This document shows, piece by piece, positions 39,290-51,739 of a DNA stretch of 64,000 bases. Both the position numbers and the translations under genes were made by a program. Source of the stretch: Allolobophora icterica (Eukaryota > Annelida > Clitellata > Crassiclitellata > Lumbricidae); assembly GCA_963556255.1 (NCBI GenBank), contig OY744604.1, positions 96,935,261 to 96,999,260 on the forward strand, in the 5' to 3' direction. Position 1 is the first letter of the stretch, and the number at the start of each line of letters is the position of its first letter. The notes beneath the pieces were generated by a model. The model searched no databases. It saw only the letters and a program-made list of their open reading frames with translations, and was not told the origin of the DNA.

Positions 39290-42200
39290 CTGCAGTATGT
39301 TTTTATATGTTTGTAAAGTTGTGACAATACGCTATTAATACTGTTTCTGCGGTTCATTGAACGAAGAAGGTTTCAACCTCCAATTATTTAAGAGCGGTAT
39401 TAGATTTTATTACTAATTGTATTATAGTGATAGCAACGTCTTTATTCCCATATATAAGCTCACCACTATGAATACTCTTTTGATCTTAATTAGTTTCTGC
39501 ATGCATTGTTAGACACTTCAGTTTTATCAGAAAACTTTTTATTTTGTCTGAGGCACATTGTTTTTGATGGAAGATGAGAAAGAAATAAATTACATATAAT
39601 TCTTGTGTTATAGTTCCGCTCGTAGGCATATGCTGGTGGTTGATCATTTAATTTTTGTCATTGATAATATGAGCCTAAAGGCTTGTTGGCGATGTGTTCA
39701 AACTTGATCTTCCACGTGAAAGATTAGGCCACAGAGTCTTCGCACAGAAGAAGGTGAACGATAAGATTATCGGTGAAGACTTGCAATGTTTGCCTATATT
39801 TTTAGTTGGTCTGATTTATTGTTTATTGATAACACCAACAGATTTTGGATTTAATTTTTCTGAAAATTAACCTTCTGTTCCTAGATGTCGTTTATTACCC
39901 TACGTGCATCTCTCGTCAGTACAGTCAATACAAGTGTTCGAATAGAGACGTTGACTAATTGACCTTCAAGGAAACTGATTTATAACTCGATCTATGCTAT
40001 GTCCAATTTAGTATTTATTGATTAGAGCAACGAAACCAGTAAGTAATTAATTCGTTGCAACCACTCTATAGAATACTTACACACATTAGACCAGTATATG
40101 TTCTATGCATGCAGATATGCTTGCATGTATGAAAGGGACAACGATCGTTGTTGTCATAGGCCTAGACTCTGGGGGGGGGGGCAGCCGGGGCACGTGCCCC
40201 CAAATAATTGAGATGGACTGTACAATCAATCCAGCAAGTGTAGAAAAAATAGCCAAATTAACCCCCAATATTTTGGACAAGTTTACGCCAGTGGTTGTTG
40301 TAAACGATATTGTATGCGTTGCTCAAGTTATTTCTCTATCGCCATTGTTTCTTATGGTTTTGAACAGTATTCGGGCGGTTGTTATCCGCGCGGCAATGGA
40401 CTCGTCCATTTAAGGGGTGTCAGAACTGTCTTGCATCGGGTCCATTGAAAAGACGAAGAGAGTTCGTGGATTTTGTGCTGCAGTGACGATTTACGACCAC
40501 GTCGTACGGGCTGCAAAGAATGTCGTTCTCCACTGTCTCAATGGCAGATTGATGCCCATTAAAGAGTCTTCTACCATCTGCCAGGGACTGCTGGGTGGTG
40601 GGTTCTCGTGTAACAAGCCTCGATCGTCACCTTTCTTCGCTTCTCTTTTTATCAGCTTTGGATAGAAGCACGTTGGTTGAGGTCTGTGTGTCGGCTTGAG
40701 CTCTTATTTATATGAGCACTGGTCGCTTATTGATTGGTTTTAGCATCAGTTAGGCTATCGCAGGCAGAACATAAATGAGAAACTCAAAATGCGCAACAGC
40801 AAATCTCTAAATTCATAGATACATACGTTTACTTCGTTGATGTTTCCTAGTCGTATTATAATTTAGAAGACTAATATTTAATAATTGTGTTAATTGATGA
40901 TGATTGGCTAGATGACAGAATTGATAATCGAACAATGTGAGATTTGTGAGTCAAAAATAAAATTGACCCGAAAGTTATTTCGACACGTTGGAAAAGATTA
41001 AAGTTTGAAAAAAATTGTACCGTCACGTTATGTTTAAAGGCTTTGTATAAGACAATTATGCACAGAATTAAGACACACATGCGCACACACGTACCTACGT
41101 ACATACATACATATTGTTACATGCTTCTCTTCTTCGACTCGTATTCTGTCTAGGCCCAAGATTGGAACATGCAAGAATTGATGAAAAACATTTTATTCCA
41201 CTGCCCAACAGCCGTACCGTGTACTCAACGAATTGTCCAACACGGTAAATCTTAAACTGGAACAATTCTTAAATCAACTTCTTGAAGAAAAAACTCCTAT
41301 TCTCTGTTCCTTCGACATCTTTTAACACTGTCATACCAAACGACCAAGAACATAAATTCTTCTCTCTACGCCCCTTTCACTCCCCTTTTATAGAGTCCCT
41401 TAAAAGAGTGTCGCGACCATTCTGGAATCTAACCGACTTTCGATAAATTCCGATTATGTTCGTTTTCAGTCGGGATGTGACATGACGCGTCACCAACTAG
41501 CGATTAATCATCTTCCAAACACGACATGTCACAATTTATACATAAATACACACATACAAACATACATGTACATTAAATTATACACATTATCAACCAGTAT
41601 TATGTTAACTTACTCAGTACATCAAATAAATGGCTTGGCTGTTTTTGCAAATAGCAAAAAGTGAGGGATTTTTTCAACTGGAATTTTTTAAATGTTCTCC
41701 TTAACTTACTCAGTACATCCAATAAATGGCTCGTGACGAGCAGTGATAGTTTATGATGAAGACTGATTACGATAATGTTATGTTTGCTGACGGTTAGTAC
41801 CATTAAAACTGAGCTGTATTTCTACCTCTTAGAAATTTCTTAAGATTGCAACAAGCCGATCAAATTCTTTAATAATTTACTATATAAGTCAAAATGTTTT
41901 GAAGTGTTCAACTGCCGCACATAAACACCATTAGCCTATATATCGGAGTCTAAGATGCACTGTTCTCAGTAAAGGTGGTCTTGACCTCCCCGGACTCTGA
42001 CCTGCACCGGAACGGATAAGGCAGATATGGCTATTGCGGACTTGATTTGGTATAGCGCCGGTGAATAAGCTGGTCTCCCTGACGTGGCTTTTGTGTTGCG
42101 CTGAGAAATTTCGGAGATTTACATTACATTACATTACATTACATTACTAGAATTTCCGTTACGAATGTAATAGGCCCTAAACTTATTGAAGTCTAGTATA

Positions 42201-42860
42201 GAAAACCGTCAATTGTCATATAAACCACGAGCCATACAAGTGGTACTACCATACGCCCTTCTGAATAAAACATCCTGTTGCATCAGTTCCCCGGTTCTGA
42301 ACTTTTGCCACTAGACTTTGTCACTGTGTGGTGCATGTGATCACGTGATCATGTAGCGATTTGCTGGACTGACGCATTTATGAATGATGATGCAAATGCA
42401 AATATCCAATATCGTTTTCCTGCCATCGTACCAATGGGGATTACGTCATAGTCCTCTTTCCCACATCATTCTCACCCTGGATACAGGGGGGCCGCAGAAA
42501 TTTTTGCATGGGGGAAGGCGCAACCATGTAGTACAATTTTTTTTGAAGGAAGCAAACTGCCTGTTGGCTTGTCCATATTTTCACATGGGACCCATGAGGG
42601 CACATTTCGGAATATGGACGAATGTTAATGGCATAATTGCATGAAGTCGTAATCGTGAGCTCCACATTTCTAAAGTGCTTCTAGGAAGCTAAACGGAGGG
42701 AACCAGCTTATTCATGAGCGCTGAGATAACGGGTTTAAAGACATATTTGTGTATTAGTTTAAGCAACTGTCTCGAAATTTGAATTCTCTCTTATATTAGC
42801 ATAATAATAGTTGACAATAATTCGCAAAAATGTATACTGTTTTAGCAAATGTATATATTT
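39290..42860. other. 3' flank of GNAT copy 2, duplicated at 50505-53690
   Basis: No gene is supported. Collinear similarity to the copy 3 flank runs nearly throughout, interrupted by element insertions and deletions in one copy or the other. It includes a (CATTA)n tract (42121-42148) and a 14-bp palindrome TGATCACGTGATCA (42338-42351), also present at 53161-53174. About 150 bp at 41968-42145 are extra compared with copy 3. Confidence 0.65.
40155..40293. mobile_element. hAT MITE (139 bp) in the copy 2 flank
   Basis: The ends CATAGGCCTAGACT and AGTTTACGCCAGTG are weakly inverted. Flanks are the exact 8-bp duplication GTTGTTGT (40147-40154 and 40294-40301). The paralogous sequences at 30243 and 43414 lack it. 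It is the reverse-oriented relative of 50630-50761. Confidence 0.88.
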
Positions 42861-42869
42861 TTAGAAAAT

Positions 42870-44050
42870 AAATATATATTTTTTGCCACATAAGTTCCGC
42901 ACATGTTAGTGGTTGATCATTTAAGTTTTGTCATTGGTATATTGTAAATGAGCCTATAAGACGTTGCTATTTAAACTTGATCTTCCACGTGAAAGATTAG
43001 GCCTCAGATTCTTAGCAGAGCAGAAAATGAACGATAAGATTTTCGGTGACGACTCGCAATGTTTGTCTATATTTATTATTTTTTGATGACACCAATAGAC
43101 TTGGAGATTTTTGTGAAAATTAATCATGCGTTCCTAGATGTTGTTTATTACCATAATTCACTCCGACACTCGCTCGTCAGTAGAATCATAGAAGAGGTCA
43201 CTATCATCGGATTTAAATAAATAGGGATGTTGACTAATTGGCCTTTGAGGAGACTCTCTAATTTATGACTCGACAACGTCCAATATAGTAGGCCTACTTA
43301 ATGAATAGACGACGAAGTAAGTAAGTAATTCGCCACAACCTGCTGAATAAACCCGCCTGAGACATAGTAACGTTCTATGTATGTTTACATGCTTGTATGG
43401 ATGAAAAGGGCAACGATCGTTGTTATTAACGACATTGTATGCGTTTCTCAAGTTATTACTGTTCGCCAGTGTTTCTTAGGGTTTAGGACAGTATTCGGGC
43501 GCTTGTTATCGAGCTCCGCCGCGCGGCAATGGACTCGTCCAATTTATGGGATTTCAAGACACTAAATGTTTAGCATCGGCCTCCATTAGAAAGACTGAGA
43601 GTCTGTGCTGCATTGAAGATTTACCACCAGTTACCAGCTGCCTCGACCGTCTCAATGAAAGATTGATGCTCGTTAAAATGTCTTCTAACAACTGTGAGAG
43701 TCTGCTAGGTAGTAGGGTTCACGTGTTACACGCCTCGTCACCTTTCGTCGCTTCTCTTTTCGAGGGCAATGTAGTACAATAATTTCTGGCATGGCATCTA
43801 CTCTCAGCTCTCGATGAAATGCGGGGTTGGGATCTCCGTGTGTCGGCCTCGGCTCGCCACTGATGACTCTGCTATTTATATGAGCACTGGTCGAGCATTG
43901 ATTGACTCTCGCTGCATTTAGGAGTGCGCGTTCAGCATTTCATGAGAAAAAAATAAGCTTTAGGAAATGTCTAAATGCATAGATACATGCATACTTTTAC
44001 ATCGTTGATGTCTCCTAGCCGTTTTATAATTTAGAAAAATAAATCCTAAA
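42870..44050. other. Orphan copy of a GNAT 3' flank without its gene
   Basis: It matches 29660-30480 (after copy 1), with AACGATCGTT at 43412-43421 and AATGGACTCGTCC near 43528, and resembles 39600-40880. No GNAT exon lies just upstream; instead the copy 2 flank abuts it. This implies a deleted gene copy or an unequal exchange. Confidence 0.6.
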
Positions 44051-44805
44051 AATGGTGTTATAATAGTTCTAGATGACAGACTAGAATCACTAGATGACAT
44101 GTTGATTTATAACTTTTGAAATACAGAGGACAGTTAATCAATCAATCAATTTATTGATCCACAAAGCAAACGTGACAATATACAAGAAAATATAATTTAA
44201 ATAGCCACTATGATGCTGAAAAGGTTTGAAACATTAAGATATTCATGGGTTTAGAAGGCTATAATTATCATGCTGTTAATTCTAGTGATTTCTTTTTTGC
44301 CAACATTGTCATGGAGTTTCATCCAAAATTAAAATTATTTTGATAATTATGTCTACATACAGTGCAACAAAGAACTTATTGCAGTGTAGATTCAACAACG
44401 GCATTCCACACTTATTTTGTTAGACCTAGATTTTGAAAAATATCCCTGTATATGTTCCTTCTGCATAATTATTCCCTTGTATCATTTCGTTCTCGGATTA
44501 AGACTTACCTTTTTCATATCGCTTATCCACCACAAATGATATCTACAACTAGTTCGTCATCGATGCTCTATGCATTAGACACCCGTGTGATAGAAGTCGC
44601 CAGTAAATGAGTGAATATTTGAGAATGTATAATTTTAGATACTCTAAACAAAAAAGAAAAAGTTATGATTTTTATTGTAAAAAGTTACAAAAACAGAAAT
44701 ACAAATATAGTGTAAAGATAATAGAATATGGTTCATAACGGATATACCCTAATTCTCCATGAATATTGTTTTAAAAAAATGTTGGTGTAGGCCTACCACA
44801 CCCAT
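44051..44805. other. Spacer with a LINE-type tail
   Basis: No gene is seen. At 44135-44200, AATCAATCAATCAATTTATTGATC reads, on the minus strand, as a retroposon 3' end with (TTGA)n tail. The rest is AT-rich with nothing I can identify. Confidence 0.4.
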
Positions 44806-45647
44806 GTCAGCACCGCAACCACATTATGTCAGCACCGCAACCACATTATGTCGGCACCGCAACCAGTTCAAAATGTCAGGAAACAAGATGAATAAGAAAA
44901 AATATCTGGTAGTTTCATACTTCATGTAAAACTGCATAATTTGGAAAAATTTAATATACTGTCAAAACATAACGGTTATTTATCTTCAGAGCTACTGAAA
45001 CCCTAACAACTAAGTTTGTGTCAGAGCCGCGACCGAGAAGTCAGCACCGCGACCTCTTGCATGGATGCGGTGCTGACGGTTGCGGTTCTGACATATTGTT
45101 TGAAATATAAATGTTACTCCAAGCCAGCTTGACGCGTGTGCAAAATGATAGGTCCATTTTCTTTAGTATTTACTTGCGATCTGATATATTACAAACAAAA
45201 TTACTTAAACATTAGTGGTATGTGTGTATTATCGGTTGCGGTGCTGACCTTCAATAAACATACTCGTAAATCTTAACCGAAAATATATTGAAAATAAACT
45301 GTTTTAAATTATCATAAATTACTTTGGCAATATGCAATCTCTAAATCAAGAGGCAGTTGATACAGTGTACCAAAGCGCATGCGAAATCAATATACACATA
45401 GCTCACTAATAAGTGCGCGCTGGTTGCGGTTGCGGTGCTGACAGAAATAATTGTAAGTAGGTAACACACCTTTAACAAATATTATAAACTGAAAACCAAT
45501 CCTTGATGCATATTTTTTACACACGTTAATGAAAAATTATAGTTTCTACAAAAATTGTTAAAATTTTATATAATTATTGCAATGCGTCAGCTACTACTTG
45601 CAATTAAAAATAATGAACATACATTTTATACCGGTTGCGGTCCTGAC
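44806..45647. repeat. Cluster of ten GGTTGCGGTGCTGAC motifs in mirrored orientation
   Basis: On the + strand GTCAGCACCGCAACC or a close variant occurs at 44806, 44828, 44850, 45020 and 45040. Its reverse complement occurs at 45063, 45078, 45234, 45428 and 45633. The first three have a 22-bp period. All left-hand copies point one way and all right-hand copies the other, as in subterminal repeats of a DNA transposon, but no ORF is present. Confidence 0.8.
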
Positions 45648-45934
45648 ATTTAAATGATTTCTTTCAATAATTTAATATAAAACATCAATATTAAAAATTG
45701 GTTTTTAAGAAATAAGTCTACCAGTAAATATTTATTTAAAAATGATTTGCTTTTTAAAATGTGATTACCGGATTTTACTTATAATGCGGTAACTGAAAAT
45801 TACCAATTCTCAAATATTCACTCAAATAATAATTACTTCTGTATATGGTGATATCTGGCGCGGTTATATCGGAATATAATATTTTTTCTAATGTTTTTTA
45901 AGCCTAAACCATTAGCTGTCCGCCTTAATTTTGT

Positions 45935-46102
45935 AAAGGCGAGGGATCTGCAGTGCCTCAATTTCCATCACTGAACACCATGTCTTTAGAGGTGTTTGCC
46001 AATTTCTTCACGAAACAAATGGAAGAAGGCACAAATGATTGATAGATTTTCATGTCTTTCAAGATTCTGAGATTAGTGAAATAGGAAAAGTATAAAGTGT
46101 CC
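45935..46102 (+). pseudogene. Remnant of a GNAT exon 3
   Basis: Conceptual translation gives KGEGSAVPQFPSLNTMSLEV, then FANFF and, across a stop and a frameshift, DFHVFQDSEISEIGKV. This aligns with the KGEGYSVHEFPSLDAMRLEM and FLVFHDAAMSRSGKGKV segments of intact copies. The start of exon 3, the acetyl-CoA loop and exons 1-2 are absent. It lies between copies 2 and 3. Confidence 0.78.
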
Positions 46103-46419
46103 TTGATTGTGGCGATGATCAAACGATGGTCATACGACGTTGATTATAAATCTGTTAGATTTCCGCGATCCAGATGAACTACGTTGGGCCGATAGTTTCT
46201 CTTTATCCCTCGCAGATACCGAGATATTTGGCAATAGGCCTATAAGTCAAACGACGTTGAAATGAAGACCGTCCGATTATCTTTTATTATAGAAATAGCT
46301 TCTTTGAATTTTCGACCCAAAAAGTTCTACCATAGAAACAAATATCACTTCTCTATTACTTATAGTCCTGGAGGTACTCTAGGGTAAAATTTTCCCACAC
46401 ATTTCGGAATAAGTCGTCC

Positions 46420-46678
46420 AAGGTTTAAACACAACATGGTTCGTTTGACTTTGCGCCTGAACAATTTAAGTCGGTTTACAGCTGTTACAGTTTATCTGAG
46501 AGGGCGAATTGCATTTTATTACATGGCACGTCGAGCACTTAAAAGTTATAAGTATCGCGCATCAAGTTCAAAGTTCACATGAATATCGTAGGCCTACTTT
46601 AGCAGCTGACTCGTGTAAATTTGTCAGACGTTCTGAGAAACAGTTTCGTGAACTCCGCATCTGAAATACATTAATCAG
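46420..46678 (+). promoter_or_regulatory. Promoter and 5' noncoding exon, GNAT copy 3
   Basis: Near-duplicate of 32465-32725. The donor is ATTAATCAG|GTAATTC at 46678/46679; AGTTCAAAGTTCA lies at 46565-46577. Similarity to the copy 2 flank begins near 46249. Confidence 0.5.
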
Positions 46679-47539
46679 GTAATTCTTTCCATCGTTATCG
46701 AAATTGTAAACTCCATATTTCTAAAGTTCTACTTTAAAGCGAGGCGTAGAGCACCAGCTTATTGTTGTGCGCTGCGTCGTGGCAGAGGGGTTGTCTATAG
46801 GGATACCAACTGTAGTTCCGAGTCCGGTTGCTAGAGATCACTAAGAGTTAGTTGCTTTAGGTTATTTATTTATCAGGTCAAATGCTAATGATAGAAAAAT
46901 CCAATATTGAACTCGGCATCGGAATCTAGGAATCAGTATTAAAGTTTACATGATCACGCACTTAAAATAGATAAAGATCAATTACTTTTAGACAATACTG
47001 CTTGGAAATGTACTCAGTATGCGAAATAAGGACAGAAAAGTATGCACTCAAACCTTTCCGTTTGAGATACAGTATGTTGTGTCGTTTAAAACCTCGTTCT
47101 TCGTCTGTTTTCTCTACAGACATCACTTGTAATGGTTAACCTCCATTATTATACAGAGCAGAACATTACCACATATCATCAACTGTGCTGTTTTATTCCT
47201 GTCGAAATATGCTTTGTGTGAAATGCAGACTTTACGTAGGTTGTTATATTCCAAGATATCGCTGCTGCCGAAATGTTTGCCTACCTGCATATCGACTTTG
47301 ATAAGCGCCTGTGAATAAGTTCCCGCGACTTCGCTTTTACAATGTTGTAGGGCTACAACATTTAACTCAACATTTAATACAAAGGCTAATGTGAAAAGCT
47401 TGGTGCAAAACTTGATGCAAAGCTTCATACAAAGTAATGTAAAGCTTAAATCCTACCTGCAAGGTCTGATGCAAACATGATGCAAATCCCAATCCAAAAA
47501 CTTATTTTCCACAGTTGTGCTGAACTTATAGCCTATCAG

Positions 47540-50504
47540 ATGGCGAAAGAATTCTGTAGAAGTCGAACATACAAGACGAAGCTGATCAGTCATCTTCCGC
47601 ATGAGTATCGTTTTGCAGATGGATCAAAGTCTTTGGTCGTCGACTACACAACGACCGACCAACTTGGTCAATGTCGGAAGATGATTGAAGAGGCCGCGTT
47701 GCGAGGTAGATGCATTATTCTTCAAGAATAATATATCATCCGTGATTATATGTATGTGGGCTAATATTGTATTGTATTGTATCTAGTAATTTATAAAGTG
47801 CCTCTCGAAGTATAAACTATTCAGAGGCGCCCTCAGTGCATGAGCCACGTGGAAACAGAAACGTCTTGAGCAAGCAAGTAGGTGCTGGGGAGAGTCCCAT
47901 CATGAATTTAGTTCGTAGTCGAGAGGGAAGACCATTGCAGACAGAGGGACCTGTGACAGCAAAAGCTCGACGTTGGGCCAGAGTGGTCCTAGTACGAGGG
48001 ACAAAGAGATCAAGACGGCCAGTAGAGCGCAAAGAACGAGCAGAAGTGGCAGAGAGAGGTTGCCGAATAAGGTCAGAGAGGTATTTAGGGGCAAGCCGTA
48101 GCTGGGATTTGGAAACCAGAAGGAGGATCTTATACTGGATACGCGAAGTAATCGGGAGCCAGTGTAAGACATCAATCATGATATGTGGAGATATGAGCAA
48201 AGCTATGGTTAATAATACATTATCTTTTATGTATGTGTGAATGCATGTATGTATCTATGTGTAAATATGCATTCATGTCTTTGCTATTCTACATGTATAA
48301 TAACATCTTGCATTCTGTGCTAAGCCTAACAGAAAAACAAGAAGTTTCTTGATGAACAATCTTTTCTGTTGCTGGATCTAATTTCTGTTACTCTCTGTTG
48401 GCATCTGTTCGATCTGCTCAGCATACCATGTCATTCGATCTGATTTGAAGATAAAGACATCCGTCTCTCAGCTTGGTTACCCTCTCTCTCCGTCTGCTCA
48501 TCTTCTGGCTTCGACCTAATTGCGACTTGGCTTCGTCGCTCAATGGTTTTAAGCGTAGAGCCGTAAATGTCATCACTGGTAACTAATGATTATTTGTATT
48601 AATGTAATTTGTGCTAATCAGTGAATCTTAAAACTAATTAGTAAATAAAATTAACCATAATATGTTTACATGTAATATTTTTGTCTCAATGAAGGTGACA
48701 ACGTGGGAGTTGACGAATATGAGAACGACAGTGATTCGATTCAGAAACTGTATGACTTTTCCGAGATCTTCCAGGCATCCGACCCTGCCAGCGGAAGTAT
48801 CGAAGCCTTTCTGTTCATCCAGCCATGCACCTACCAACGAAGTTGCGACCCATGTACAGCCAGTGTGTACGTCTTCCGTACTAAGGAAATAGATGATGAA
48901 GTGTACGCGGAGTTGATGAGTCTGGTGACTGACTTTGCAAAGGCCATAGACATTGGTTACACTCAATGTTTCATCCAAGTGGCTCTATGTCTTCATGGTC
49001 TTTATCTGCAGCTCAGAAGAAGAGGATTTCTAACAGTGGCCGTTCTTCCGAACTGGATCAACATCGCAGGAGACAGTTCAAGGGACAACGCAATCATGGT
49101 TAAGGACTTCGGAATGCCTGAGAGACCGGTATGATATGAGACGGATAAGACTGATGGCAAAATTGCTCTAGTTCAATTTTCAGAATATTTAGACCTTCCA
49201 CCAATTCACTGACTTTACGTGCATGTGAAATGTTGTGACTCTACACATTTCAATATTAATTTCTGCTTTTCACATTGACTTTTTGCTGTAAGAGTCTGTT
49301 TTTCTTTGGATAGAGTTTTAAAGTCGTCAATTTGACTATAGGTAGTTTTCGGCTCTTGCAGGCTACATGGCTGCACGGGTTGGACGCCTGCTCTCGGTTG
49401 GGTGGCCTGCCGATCGCCCGCTAGGGGGTTGCTTTATTGATTGAAGTCTCGATCAACAAAGAATATCTGAATGAGATTATTACTTATACCTAAAGGACGA
49501 CGACCTATGGCCTATAGCGACTGATGAAGGTTGCCTCCAAGAAAGAAAATCGTGTTTTGTCAAGTATTTGGGTCCATCATATCCGCAATACCACATTTGA
49601 TCAAGCTGGAGTTACTTTCTTGCTCGGGTGCTTCAGGCCAGCCCACTCGACATTTTATAACTCTGGTCACTGCTGCTATCAATGTCTGTCTGTCTGTCTC
49701 TGTCTCTGTCTCTCTCTTCCATGTTGTTCCAACACGTGATCTATACGTTCCAGTATATGTTCATAAGTTGCATGCACGTGAACTACCTGCACAGCATGTA
49801 AATTTTTAATTTATTCCATCTCTTTTCAGATGAGATCGTCTGAAGAGGTCTTAAAAATGCTGGAATCTGTTTTGACGCATGAAAGAGTGTTCGAAGAATA
49901 CACCAGCGCCGATATTCCCCAAATTCCAGGTCTTCCAAAAATATTCCCTCTCGAAAATGGTGCTAAACTGGTTCTTCGTAATGCAAGAAAAGACGAAGAT
50001 CATCTTCTGTACGAGATGTTTGTCCAAGCGGCTGAGAAAGGCGAGGGCTTTTCAGTGCACGAATTTCCGTCACTTGACGTTATGCGCTTGGAAATGTTTG
50101 CCAGAAGCCACACGGCGTTAATTGAAGAGGAAACCACAAATAATTTGATAGGGTTTCTAGTCTTTCAAGATGCTCCATTGTCCCGAAGTGGAAAAGGAAA
50201 TGTATGCGAGGAGTCTATAATCGTCTCTGCAACACTTAGAGGAAAGGGTTTTGGAACTTGCCTCAGATCAATGGCCCGTTTTGTGAGTACTGTCCTTGGA
50301 TACGAGAGAGTGTTGCGGGATGCTTTCGTTGATAACAGTCGGGCTTTAAAACTGTTGCATCAAGATGACGTTTCTTTGTGTGGAGTTTTGCCCAGAAGTG
50401 CTTTTCAGAAGGGAGTTGGATGGGTGGATTTGGTTTTATCCGTTCAAGAGATTGAAAACAAGCCAAACGACCATACAAAGGAGCTCATAAAATGTCGTTT
50501 ATAA
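47540..50504 (+). CDS. Tandem two-domain GNAT-like acetyltransferase, copy 3 (424 aa)
   Basis: Coding exons are 47540-47705, 48695-49128 and 49830-50504, in the same phases as the other copies. All are open. The exon 2 acceptor is AAG, as in copies 1 and 2; copy 4 has CAG. The C-terminal half keeps RGKGFG, while the N-terminal half again lacks a glycine loop. Position 200/201 joins MPERP to MRSSEE. Introns and flanks are close to those of copy 2, so copies 2 and 3 are the youngest pair. Intron 2 holds a truncated LINE absent from copy 2. Confidence 0.86.
47768..48207 (-). mobile_element. 5'-truncated LINE (CR1/L2-like) in intron of copy 3
   Basis: The minus-strand frame (48200 to 47817) gives DVLHWLPITSRIQYKILLLV, then APKYLSDLIRQP, RSLRSTGRLDLFVPRTRT and RRAFAVTGPSVCNGLPSRLR, the conserved C-terminus of CR1/L2-group ORF2. 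The 3' end carries an (ATTGT)n tail at the left. Copy 2 has the uninterrupted site (GGGCTAATATAGTTAATAAT near 33806), which fixes the borders. Confidence 0.88.
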
Positions 50505-50629
50505 CTGCAGTATATTTTTATATGTTTGTGAAAGTATGCTATTAACACTGATCCTGCGGTTCATTGAACGAAGAAGGTATCAACCACCAATTATTTAAAA
50601 GCGGTATTAAATTTTTTTACTAATTGTAT

Positions 50630-50761
50630 CACTGGCGTAAACTTGTCCAAAATATTGGGGGGAATTCGGTCATTCATTCTACACTTGTTGCATTGGGTGT
50701 ACAGTCCATCTCAATTATTGGGGAGGGGCGTACCTCGGCTGCCCCAGAGTCTATGCCAATG
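50630..50761. mobile_element. hAT MITE (132 bp) in copy 3 flank
   Basis: It runs from CACTGGCGTAAACT to AGTCTATGCCAATG (weakly inverted ends), with exact duplication AATTGTAT at 50622-50629 and 50762-50769. The copy 2 flank has the empty site (ACTAATTGTATTATAGTG near 39411). Confidence 0.9.
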
Positions 50762-51739
50762 AATTGTATTGTAGTGATAGAAACATTTTTATCCCATATA
50801 TACCACTATGAGTACTCTTTTGATCTTTATTAATTTCTGCACGCATTGTTAGACACGTCAGTTTTATCAGAAAACTGTTTATTTTTTTGAGGCACATTGT
50901 GTTTGATGGAAGATGAGAAACAAAATAAAGCACATATAATTCTTGCGTTATTAGTTCTGCTCGTAGGCATATGCTGGTGGTTGATCATTTAAGTCTTGTA
51001 TCGGGTCCATTAAAAAGACGAAGAGAGTCCATGGATTTTGTGCTGTAGTGACGATCTACGACCAGACTGACCAGTTACCGGGTGCAAAGAATGTCGTCCT
51101 CCACGGTCCCAATGGCAGATGGATGCCCATACGCAGGGTCTTCTACCATCTGCGAGGGACTGCTGGGCGGTGGGTTCTCGTGTTACAAGCCTCGTCACCT
51201 TTCTTCGCTTCTCTTTTTTATCAGCTTTGGATAGAAACACGTTGGTTGAGGTCTGTGTGTCGGGATGAGCTCCTATTTATATGAGCACTGGTCGCTTATT
51301 GATCGGCTTTAGCATCAGTTAGGCTATCGCAGGCAGAACATGAATGAGAAACTCAAAATGCGCTACAGCAAATCTCTAAATTCGTAGATAATTATATACG
51401 TTTACTTCGTTGATGTTTCCTAGTCGTATTATAATTTAGACGACTAATTTTTAATAATGGTGTTAATTGATGATGATTGGCTAGATGACAGAATTGATAA
51501 TCGAACAATGTGAGATTTGTGAGTCAAAAATAAAATTGATCGGAAAGTTATTTCGACACGTTGGAAAAGATTAAAGTTTGAAAAAATTGTACCGTCCCGT
51601 AATGTTTAAAGGCTTTGTATAAGACAATTATGCACATAATTAAGACACACATGTGCACACACGTACGTATACGTACGTACATAAAATGTCATATTGTTAC
51701 AGGCTCCGCTTCTTCGACATCTCTTAACACTCTCATACC

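Noticed and set aside
40105..40413. 102-codon ORF after copy 2
   Set aside because: It runs through an hAT MITE and has no counterpart in the paralogous flanks lacking the MITE.
47836..48240. 134-codon plus-strand ORF in copy 3 intron
   Set aside because: It is the antisense shadow of the LINE fragment, whose minus-strand frame has the recognisable ORF2 end.
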